Part shown: one piece after another, positions 7,711 through 14,799 of the stretch
How positions within the stretch are numbered: the stretch's first letter is position 1
Layout: each line of letters begins with the position of its first letter
Origin: DASUXA01 sp036378155
GTDB lineage: Bacteria; Actinomycetota; Actinomycetes; Mycobacteriales; Micromonosporaceae
Length of the DNA: 17,828 nucleotides
NCBI GenBank assembly: GCA_036378155.1
Contig: DASUXA010000061.1
Coordinates: 1 to 17,828 of the forward strand
Direction of reading: 5' to 3'
Program-made: the position numbers and the translations under genes
The notes under the pieces: generated by a model
The model's input: only the letters and a program-made list of their open reading frames with translations
What the model was told of the DNA's origin: nothing
Databases searched by the model: none

Positions 7711-9233
7711 CCTCGCCCGACGTTCCGGCGGACGCGACGTCGACGGACGGTGTCGCCACGGCGTCGTGGCTGGATCTCGTCGCGACCGCGACGGTGGGGA
7801 CGGACAGGCGCTCCGGTGCCAGCCCGGACGTGGTCCTCGACGCGGCGGCGGCTGCCGCGGTGTACCGCCGTGCCGGGGTCAGCGCCTCGACCGACCTGCC
7901 CGCGCCGCAGCCCGCGCCGCCCGAGACCGCCGCGGTGGTACCGGGCGCGGCGGGGGCGCGACTCGGCACGCTGCTCGCCACCCCCGCGCCGCACAGCCGA
8001 CTGGGCGGCCCGGAAGGCGAGGCGCGGATGGACGTGCTCGCGGAGTGGCTGCGCCTGGTCGCCGCGCGCCGGCTGCGCGCGCCCGCCGAACACCTGCCGG
8101 ACCTGCTGGACCTCGGTCGACGCCGTCGCGACCTTCGCCCGCTGATCCTGGCCGCTGGAGGCGCGCGGGTACGGTGGCTCGCCGCGCACCGGGAGGAGTG
8201 GCGGTACCTCGCGAACACGGAGGACGAGCACGCCGCCGCCGATCCCGCTGCCTGGACGGACGGCAGCGGCGGCCAGCGCGTCGGATACCTCGCCGCGCTG
8301 CGCCGCCACGATCCCGGCGCGGCACGCGACCTGCTCGCGGCGGAGTGGGGCACCCTGCCACCGGACGAACGCACCGCGCTGCTCGGCACGTTGCGCACCG
8401 GTCTCGACGGCGACGACGAGGAGTTTCTCGAAGCGGCGCTCGACGACCGCCGCAAGGAGGTCCGTGACAAAGCCGCCGAGCTGCTGGCTCGACTGCCGTC
8501 GTCGAGGTACGCCGCGCGGATGGCGGCGCGGGCCCGCGCCTGCGTCACGGTGCGACGGCGCCGGGTGGCGGTGGACCCGCCGACCGCGTGCGACCACGGG
8601 ATGCGTCGCGACGGCGTCGCGCCGCGCCCGCCCGCCGGGACCGGCGAGCGCGCCTGGTGGTTGGAGGAGATCCTCGCCCGTACCCCGCTGTCGACCTGGG
8701 ATCCGCAACTGCCCCGGCTGCCGATGCCGGACGAGTGGGCGGCTACCGTGCGGCGCGGTCTCGCCCGCGCCGCCGCCGCGCAGGGCGACCCGGGCTGGGC
8801 GTCCGCGCTGCTCGAGTTGCTGCCCGACGCGCCCGACCGCCCGGACGACCGGTTGCTGGTCGAGGCGTTGTACGCGGCGCTGCCGCCGGACGAGTTGACT
8901 GCCCGGGCGGAGCGGGCGCTGCGCCGCGACCCCGCCGCCGTCGCCGGCGTGGACCGGATGCTGGAGTTGTGCGCCGCGCCCTGGCCGGTCGGCTTCGGTC
9001 GTTCCGTGCTGGGCGGGATCGCCGCGTTGGCGCGTCGCGGTCGGCACTCGCACCAACTCGACGGCGTGTGCGTCCTCGCCGCGGTCCGGCTGCCGGTGGA
9101 ACTCTCGGACGAGGCGGACAGGCTCGCGACCGCCCTGCGCGCCGATTTCCCGGACAACTACCGACTGCGGTCACTGGATCGGCTGGCCGACACCCTGCGC
9201 TTCCGTCACGACATGACCAAGGAGCTCGCGTGA
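7707..9233 (+). CDS. DUF5691-like alpha-helical protein of the MoxR/VWA operon
   Basis: This 508-residue protein starts at a GTG overlapping the previous stop (GTGA). The N-terminal segment around SWLDLVATATVGTDRR fits what I recall of DUF5691 proteins, always found in clusters of this type. Residues about 205-275 (AARDLLAAEWGTL, ALDDRRKEVRDKAAELLARL) have the paired-helix pattern of HEAT-like repeats, so a scaffold role is plausible. No catalytic motif, signal peptide or membrane segment is visible. The tail (DNYRLRSLDRLADTLRFRHD) is conserved-looking. The composition is rich in alanine, arginine and leucine. Function is unknown. The DUF number is from memory and needs a profile search. Confidence 0.75.
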   Translation: MTSPDVPADATSTDGVATASWLDLVATATVGTDRRSGASPDVVLDAAAAAAVYRRAGVSASTDLPAPQPAPPETAAVVPGAAGARLGTLLATPAPHSRLGGPEGEARMDVLAEWLRLVAARRLRAPAEHLPDLLDLGRRRRDLRPLILAAGGARVRWLAAHREEWRYLANTEDEHAAADPAAWTDGSGGQRVGYLAALRRHDPGAARDLLAAEWGTLPPDERTALLGTLRTGLDGDDEEFLEAALDDRRKEVRDKAAELLARLPSSRYAARMAARARACVTVRRRRVAVDPPTACDHGMRRDGVAPRPPAGTGERAWWLEEILARTPLSTWDPQLPRLPMPDEWAATVRRGLARAAAAQGDPGWASALLELLPDAPDRPDDRLLVEALYAALPPDELTARAERALRRDPAAVAGVDRMLELCAAPWPVGFGRSVLGGIAALARRGRHSHQLDGVCVLAAVRLPVELSDEADRLATALRADFPDNYRLRSLDRLADTLRFRHDMTKELA

Positions 9234-10315
9234 GCATGTTGACATCCGAGCCGGTACTGCGCCCGCACGCCGAGCAGCAGTACGCCGCCGAGTTGGCGGC
9301 GTTGGCCGCCGCCGACGACCGGCCCCGGCCGCCCGGCTGGCGGCTGTCGCCCCAGGCGGTCGTCACGTACCTGATGGGCGACGGCGGGACGATCAGCCCG
9401 AAGTACATCGGACCGCGGCGGCTGATGGAGGTTGCGGTCGCCACGCTCGCCACCGACCGGGCGTTGCTGCTGCTCGGCGTACCCGGTACCGCCAAGACCT
9501 GGGTCTCCGAGCATCTCGCGGCGGCGATCAGCGGCGACTCGACCCTGCTGATCCAGGGCACCGCCGGCACCCCGGAGGAGGCGATCCGGTACGGCTGGAA
9601 CTATGCCCAACTGCTCGCGCAGGGTCCGACGCGGGCTGCCCTGGTACCGAGTCCGGTGATGGCGGCGATGGCGGACGGACGCGTCGCGCGGGTCGAGGAA
9701 CTGACCCGGATGCCGTCCGACGTCCAGGACACCCTGATCACCATCCTGTCCGAGAAGACCCTGCCGATCCCGGAACTGGGCGAGGAGGTCCAGGCGGTCA
9801 AGGGCTTCAACGTCATCGCCACCGCCAACGACCGGGACCGGGGCGTCAACGACCTGTCCTCCGCGCTGCGTCGCCGGTTCAACACCGTGGTGCTGCCGGT
9901 ACCGGCGACCGCCGAGGAGGAGGTGGAGATCGTCTCCCGGCGGGTCGCCGCGCTCGGGGCGGCGCTCGAACTGCCCGAGGTACCGGCGGCCGCGGAGGAG
10001 ATCCGCCGGGTGGTGACCGTGTTCCGCGAGTTGCGCGACGGGGTGACCGAGGACGGTCGGACGAAGCTGAAGTCACCCAGCGGCACGATGTCCACCGCCG
10101 AGGCGATCTCGGTAGTCACCAACGGGATCGCGCTGGCGACCCACTTCGGCGACGGCGTGCTGCGGCCCGCCGACGTCGCCGCCGGCATCGTCGGCGCGGT
10201 CGTCAAGGACCCGGTGTCCGACGCGGTGGTGTGGCAGGAATACCTGGAGACCGTGGTCCGGGAGCGGGACGGGTGGCGGGACTTCTACCGGGCCGCGCGC
10301 AGCGCGACGTCATGA
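9230..10315 (+). CDS. MoxR-family AAA+ ATPase (YehL-like)
   Basis: This 361-residue protein is a single AAA+ module of the MoxR type, likely a hexameric remodelling motor working with the VWA protein two genes downstream. Walker A is GVPGTAKT at residues 83-90. The Walker B position reads VARVEE (152-157), with Glu at 156 where Asp is usual. Sensor 1 is VIATAND (195-201), and SALRRRF (211-217) carries the arginine-finger residues. A helical lid domain with STAEAISVV follows. I chose the GTG at 9230, which overlaps the previous stop and has GGAG 5 nt upstream. An ATG two codons later (9236) is possible but spaced 11 nt from the same site. Its closest named relative by gene context is E. coli YehL, a recognised MoxR subfamily. 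The substrate is unknown. Confidence 0.92.
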   Translation: MSMLTSEPVLRPHAEQQYAAELAALAAADDRPRPPGWRLSPQAVVTYLMGDGGTISPKYIGPRRLMEVAVATLATDRALLLLGVPGTAKTWVSEHLAAAISGDSTLLIQGTAGTPEEAIRYGWNYAQLLAQGPTRAALVPSPVMAAMADGRVARVEELTRMPSDVQDTLITILSEKTLPIPELGEEVQAVKGFNVIATANDRDRGVNDLSSALRRRFNTVVLPVPATAEEEVEIVSRRVAALGAALELPEVPAAAEEIRRVVTVFRELRDGVTEDGRTKLKSPSGTMSTAEAISVVTNGIALATHFGDGVLRPADVAAGIVGAVVKDPVSDAVVWQEYLETVVRERDGWRDFYRAARSATS

Positions 10316-12663
10316 CCGCACACGACGAGGTCCGCAGCCCGGTCCTGCTCGGTATCCGACACCACGGACCGGGCTCCGCCCGCGCGGTGCGGCGGGTGCT
10401 CGACGCGTACCGGCCCGAGGTGGTGTTGATCGAGGGACCGCCGGAGGCTGACGACCTGGTCGATCTGGCCGGGGTACGGGAGATGCGCCCGCCTGTCGCG
10501 CTGCTCGCCTATCCCGCCGACCGGGGTGGGACGCCGGTCCTCGCCGGTCAGGGCGGGGTGGCTCGCCCGCCTGCGGCGCGTGCCGCCGCCTTCTGGCCGT
10601 TCGCCGAGTTCTCGCCGGAATGGCAGGCGGTCCGCTGGGCGGTCGACCACGGTGTGCCGGTGCGCTTCTGTGACCTGCCCGCGGCGCACCGCCTGGCGAT
10701 CCCCGACCCGCACGAGCACCCCGACCAGGACCGGCACCCCGACCCGGACATGCCCCGCGTGGACCCGATCGGCGCCCTGGCGCGCGCCGCCGGGTACGAC
10801 GACCCCGAACGCTGGTGGGAGGACGTCATCGAGCACCGGCTGGGCGAGGCGGTCGGCGAGGGCGACGAGCTGACCGCCGCGCTCGCCCCGTTCGTCGCGA
10901 TCGGCGAGGCGATGGCGGCGGTACGGGCGCACGCTCCGGTGCCGGGCGAGGCGGAACGGATCGACGAGGAGCGACGCGAGGCGTACATGCGCACGGTGCT
11001 GCGCGCCGCGGTCAAGCGGTACACGCGCGTCGCGGTGGTGTGCGGTGCGTGGCACGTACCTGCCCTGACCGCCCGCCGTACCGCCACCGAGGACGCACGC
11101 GTGCTGCGCGGCCTGCCCAAAGTGAAGACGATGATGACCTGGGTACCGTGGAGCCACGGTCGCCTGGCGTCCTGGCAGGGGTACGGAGCCGGGGTGTCCT
11201 CGCCCGGCTGGTACCACCACCTGTTCACCGTCCCGGACCGGCCGGTCATCCGCTGGTTCGTCGACGTCGCCGGCGTGCTGCGCGACGAGGGGCTGCCGGT
11301 GTCCAGCGCGCACGTCATCGAGGCGGTACGGCTCGCCGAGGCGCTCGCCACCATGCGCTGCCGACCGCTCGCCGGGTTGGCGGAGGTCCGCGAGGCGACC
11401 CGGGCGGTGCTGTGCGACGGCGACGAGCTGCGGATGAGCCTGGTCGACCGGCGGCTCGTGGTCGGCGAGCGGCTGGGCACGGTGCCCGACGACATTCCCG
11501 CCGCGCCGCTGGTGCGCGACGTCACCGCCACCCGACGCCGGCTGCGCCTCGCGCCGTCCGCCCTGGACAGCGGCCTCGACCTGGACCTGCGTAAGGACGT
11601 CGACCGGCAGCGCAGCCACCTGCTGCACCGGTTGCGCCTGCTGGGCGTCGACTGGGGCAGCCCGGCGTCGGACGCCGCGGCGCGGCGCGGCAGGGGAACG
11701 TTCTGGGAGTCGTGGCGGCTGTGCTGGCGTCCCGAGTTCGCCGTCGACCTCGTCGAGGCCAGCGCGTACGGCACCACCGTCGTCGCCGCGGCGACCGCGA
11801 AGACCCGCGAACTCGCCCGTCGAGCCGACCGGCTCGGCGAGGTGACCTCGCTGCTCGAACGGTGTCTGCTGGCGGACCTCGCCGACGCGTTGCCGGACGT
11901 GTTGCGCGCCCTGAACGAGAAGATCGCGCTGGACGCGGACGTCACCGACCTGATGGCGGCGATGCCGGCGCTCGCCCGGTCCCTGCGGTACGGCGACGTA
12001 CGGGGCACCGACGTGTCGGCGCTCGGCGAGGTGGTCGCCGGGCTGGTCGTCCGGGTCTGCGTCGGGCTGCCGACCGCCGTGGCGGGACTGGACGAGGCGG
12101 CCGCGCGCGAGGTCGTCGGGCAGATCGACGCGGTACACGGCGCGCTCGCGTTGGTCGACGACGCGGAGTTGACCGGGCGGTGGTTCGCCACCCTGGGGCG
12201 GCTGGTCGGCCGTACCGACCTGCCCGGCGTGGTCAGCGGGCGGATCACCCGGCTGCTGCTGGACGCCGGGCGGCTGGACCGGTCGGCGGTGGTGCGCCGG
12301 ATGAGCGTCACGTTGTCCGTCGGTACCCCGCCGGGGGAGGCAGCGACCTGGGTCGAGGGGTTCCTCGCCGGCAGCGGTCTGCTGCTGGTCCACGACGAGC
12401 GGCTGCTGTCCCTGGTCGACGAGTGGGTCACCGGCATCCGACCGGACCTGTTCGTCGAGGTGCTGCCGCTGCTGCGCCGCACGTTCGCGACGTTCCCGGA
12501 GCCGGAGCGGCGGGCGATCGGCGAGCGGGTCCGGTCCGCCGGGTACGGGCGGGCGAGCCGTGCCGACGTGGACCTCGACGAGCGGCGGGCGGCGCGGGTG
12601 CTGCCGACCGTCGCCCTGCTGCTGGGTCGCGACACCCGGGATGTGGAGGCACTCGTTCGATGA
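10312..12663 (+). CDS. DUF5682-like protein (YehM-like), possible TraB/TIKI/EreA-type hydrolase
   Basis: This 783-residue protein starts at an ATGA overlap with the ATPase stop. The N-terminal third has GIRHHGPGSARAV (residues 14-26), VVLIEGPPEADD (37-48), VRFCDLP after a hydrophobic strand, EAYMRTVLRA (from 223) and VVCGAWHVPAL (242-252, with H248). The ordered set of a His-rich loop, a strand ending in EGP, an E..xM helix and a GxxH strand is what I know from the TraB/PrgY, TIKI, ChaN and erythromycin-esterase-type hydrolases. I therefore infer a metal-dependent hydrolase fold. An acidic Asp/His/Pro linker lies at about 138-158. The long C-terminal half (about 390-783) is helical, possibly HEAT-like. 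No signal peptide or membrane segment is seen. The DUF number is from memory. Confidence 0.8.
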   Translation: MTAHDEVRSPVLLGIRHHGPGSARAVRRVLDAYRPEVVLIEGPPEADDLVDLAGVREMRPPVALLAYPADRGGTPVLAGQGGVARPPAARAAAFWPFAEFSPEWQAVRWAVDHGVPVRFCDLPAAHRLAIPDPHEHPDQDRHPDPDMPRVDPIGALARAAGYDDPERWWEDVIEHRLGEAVGEGDELTAALAPFVAIGEAMAAVRAHAPVPGEAERIDEERREAYMRTVLRAAVKRYTRVAVVCGAWHVPALTARRTATEDARVLRGLPKVKTMMTWVPWSHGRLASWQGYGAGVSSPGWYHHLFTVPDRPVIRWFVDVAGVLRDEGLPVSSAHVIEAVRLAEALATMRCRPLAGLAEVREATRAVLCDGDELRMSLVDRRLVVGERLGTVPDDIPAAPLVRDVTATRRRLRLAPSALDSGLDLDLRKDVDRQRSHLLHRLRLLGVDWGSPASDAAARRGRGTFWESWRLCWRPEFAVDLVEASAYGTTVVAAATAKTRELARRADRLGEVTSLLERCLLADLADALPDVLRALNEKIALDADVTDLMAAMPALARSLRYGDVRGTDVSALGEVVAGLVVRVCVGLPTAVAGLDEAAAREVVGQIDAVHGALALVDDAELTGRWFATLGRLVGRTDLPGVVSGRITRLLLDAGRLDRSAVVRRMSVTLSVGTPPGEAATWVEGFLAGSGLLLVHDERLLSLVDEWVTGIRPDLFVEVLPLLRRTFATFPEPERRAIGERVRSAGYGRASRADVDLDERRAARVLPTVALLLGRDTRDVEALVR

Positions 12664-13835
12664 CGACGCCCAGCGACGAGGAACGGCTGCGCCGGTGGCG
12701 GCTGGTGCTCGGCGGCGCGGCAGCCGAGGGGACGGGCTGGTCGTTGACCGGCGACGACGTGCGGGTCGACGCCGCGCTCGCGGCGCTGTACGAGGTGCCC
12801 GACGGGGGCGGCGACGCCGCCGGTCAGCGCGGTGCGAGCCTCGCCGCCAGCGCGCCGAAGGTGGCGCGCTGGCTCGGCGACATCCGCACGTACTTCCCGA
12901 CCAGCGTGGTGCAGGTGATGCAGTCGGACGCCATCGAACGGCTGAACCTGACCCGGTTGCTGCTCGAACCGGAGATGCTCGAGGCGGTCGAGCCGGATGT
13001 ACACCTGGTCGGCACGCTGCTGTCGCTGAACCGGGTCATGCCGGAGCAGGCCCGGCGAAGCGCCCGCGCCGTGGTTGCGAAGGTCGTCGCCGACCTGGAG
13101 AAGCGGATCGCGCAGAAGACCCGCGCGGCGGTGAGCGGGGCGCTCAACCGCGCCGCCCGGGTCGAGCGACCACGGCACCGCGACATCGACTGGAACCGGA
13201 CGATCCGCGCGAACCTGCGGCACTACCAGCCGGAGTACGGGACGGTGGTGCCGCAGCGGCTGATCGGGTACGCGCGGCGCGCCAACGCCGTCCAGCGCGA
13301 CGTGATCCTGTGCGTCGACCAGTCCGGGTCGATGGCGTCCTCAGTCGTGTACGCCGGCGTCTTCGCCGCCGTGCTCGCGTCGATGCGTTCGCTGCGCACC
13401 TCGCTGGTGGTGTTCGACACCTCGGTGGTGGACCTGACCGAGCAGTTGGCGGACCCGGTCGAGGTGCTGTTCGGCACGCAGTTGGGTGGCGGTACCGACA
13501 TCAACCGCGCGGTCGGCTACGCCCAGGGTCTCGTCACCCGACCCCGCGACAGCGTCTTCGTCCTGATCAGCGACCTGTACGAGGGTGGGGCGCGGGACGA
13601 GATGCTGCGCCGGGTCGCGGCGGTGACCGCCGCGGGCGTACAGGTCGTGGTCCTGCTCGCGCTCAGCGACGATGGAGCGCCGTCGTACGACCACGAGACC
13701 GCGACCGCCCTGGCGGCGCTGGGCGTGCCCGCGTTCGCGTGTACGCCGGACCTGTTCCCGGAGCTGATGGCGGCGGCGATCGAGCGACGCGACCTGCGCC
13801 CGTTCATCGAGAAGGCGCGCGCCGGCGACGGATAG
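12660..13835 (+). CDS. VWA domain protein, CoxE/YehP-like
   Basis: This 391-residue protein overlaps the previous gene by 4 bp (ATGA). A helical N-terminal half (1-210) is followed by a von Willebrand factor A domain with a complete MIDAS metal site: D220, S222 and S224 in DQSGS, T279 in GGGTD, and D305 in LISDLYEGG. The start RRWRLVLG and the helical region resemble CoxE-like VWA proteins. In related pairs (RavA-ViaA, CbbQ-CbbO, NorQ-NorD) the VWA partner binds the MoxR hexamer and links it to a client. Here the client may be the DUF5682 or SWIM protein. The operon ends with this gene. A 33-nt gap then precedes a new promoter. No terminator hairpin is obvious in that gap. Confidence 0.9.
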   Translation: MTTPSDEERLRRWRLVLGGAAAEGTGWSLTGDDVRVDAALAALYEVPDGGGDAAGQRGASLAASAPKVARWLGDIRTYFPTSVVQVMQSDAIERLNLTRLLLEPEMLEAVEPDVHLVGTLLSLNRVMPEQARRSARAVVAKVVADLEKRIAQKTRAAVSGALNRAARVERPRHRDIDWNRTIRANLRHYQPEYGTVVPQRLIGYARRANAVQRDVILCVDQSGSMASSVVYAGVFAAVLASMRSLRTSLVVFDTSVVDLTEQLADPVEVLFGTQLGGGTDINRAVGYAQGLVTRPRDSVFVLISDLYEGGARDEMLRRVAAVTAAGVQVVVLLALSDDGAPSYDHETATALAALGVPAFACTPDLFPELMAAAIERRDLRPFIEKARAGDG

Positions 13836-13858
13836 CCGGATCTGGGCAGTTCGCCCGG

Positions 13859-13864
13859 TATCGT
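13859..13864 (+). promoter_or_regulatory. Candidate -10 element of a leaderless promoter for the WecG/TagA gene
   Basis: TATCGT fits the TANNNT -10 consensus. Two tandem GTG codons (13869 and 13872) follow after 4 and 7 nt. No ribosome site is present. A start of transcription about 7 nt downstream would fall on the second GTG, implying a leaderless message. Confidence 0.42.
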
Positions 13865-13868
13865 CCGA

Positions 13869-14720
13869 GTGGTGGAGCGTCGCCAGCGCGACGTCGCCGC
13901 CTCGCCACACCGGGGCGTCGACGGCGGCAAGTACAACGTCCTGGGCGTCCTGGTCGACAGCCTCGACTACGACGCCGCCGTCGACCGGGTGCTCGCCGCC
14001 GCGCGGCAGCGCCGGTCGCTGAGCCTGACCGCGCTCGCGGTGCACGGTGTGATGACCGGGGTGCGGGATCGGCGGCACGCTGCCCGGCTGAACGCCCTCG
14101 ACATCGTCGCGCCCGACGGTCAGCCGGTGCGCTGGGCCCTGAATCTGCTGTACCACCGGGGACTGGGGGACTGGGTGAGCGGACCGGAACTGACCGGCAG
14201 GGTGCTGCGCCGGATGGCCGCCGAGGGGCTGCCGGTGTACCTGTACGGGTCGACCCCGCAGGTGGTCGACGCCCTGGGCGGCTCGCTGCCCCGCGCGTAC
14301 CCGCAGCTGCGCGTCGCCGCAGCCGAGCCGTCGGCGTTCCACCACACCACCCCGGACCAGCTGAGAAAGATCACCGACCGGGTCGACCGTTCCGGCGCTC
14401 GCCTGCTGCTGGTCGGGCTGGGCTGCCCCCGGCAGGAGGTGTTCGTCCACGCGGCGGCTCCGCTGCTGGACATGCCCGTCATGGCGGTCGGCGCGGCGTT
14501 CGACTACCACGCCGGGCGGCTGCGCCCCGCGCCGCGCTGGATGCAGCGGCACGGACTGGCGTGGGTGTACCGGCTGGTCCGCGAGCCGAGGCGGCTGTGG
14601 CGGCGGTACCTGGTCTTCAACACCGAATACCTCGCTCGGTTGACGGCGCAGAAACTCGGGCTGTGGCGACCCGAGCCCACCCCGCCGACGCACACGCCCG
14701 CGCCGAGCATCCCGGTCTGA
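13869..14720 (+). CDS. WecG/TagA/CpsF-family glycosyltransferase (GT26)
   Basis: This 283-residue protein (282 if the second GTG is used) belongs to the GT26 family. These enzymes add a sugar such as N-acetylmannosamine(uronic acid) or glucose to an undecaprenyl-linked acceptor during synthesis of wall teichoic acid, enterobacterial common antigen or exopolysaccharide. The family landmarks are NVLGVLVDSLDYD near the N-terminus, LDIVAPDGQPVRW around 75-90 with the conserved aspartates, VYLYGSTPQVV, GCPRQE at 185-190 and VGAAFDYHAG at 207-216. A basic amphipathic tail (VREPRRLWRRYL) would dock on the membrane. The start is uncertain within a few codons because no ribosome site is visible. Donor and acceptor cannot be read from sequence. 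asnB-like and sugar-transferase genes follow on the same strand. Confidence 0.88.
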   Translation: MVERRQRDVAASPHRGVDGGKYNVLGVLVDSLDYDAAVDRVLAAARQRRSLSLTALAVHGVMTGVRDRRHAARLNALDIVAPDGQPVRWALNLLYHRGLGDWVSGPELTGRVLRRMAAEGLPVYLYGSTPQVVDALGGSLPRAYPQLRVAAAEPSAFHHTTPDQLRKITDRVDRSGARLLLVGLGCPRQEVFVHAAAPLLDMPVMAVGAAFDYHAGRLRPAPRWMQRHGLAWVYRLVREPRRLWRRYLVFNTEYLARLTAQKLGLWRPEPTPPTHTPAPSIPV

Positions 14721-14777
14721 TCGTTCCGCGAAATCGCCCCGCCCTTTCATGACATCCTGATTCTGCCGGTACACCCC

Positions 14778-14783
14778 TATCAC
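14778..14783 (+). promoter_or_regulatory. Weak candidate -10 element upstream of the asparagine synthase gene
   Basis: TATCAC lies in the 79-nt gap, which is less GC-rich than its flanks. The ATG at 14800 follows 16 nt later, with GAGGG (14792-14796) in between. No confident -35 box is present, and the gene could equally be transcribed from the upstream promoter. Confidence 0.25.
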
Positions 14784-14799
14784 CCGGCTTAGAGGGCGT

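Noticed and set aside
10285..13223. Long minus-strand open frames opposite the DUF5682 and VWA genes
   Set aside because: They are GC-driven shadows with repetitive Arg/Gly/Gln composition and no motifs. The plus strand has a clean overlapped operon.
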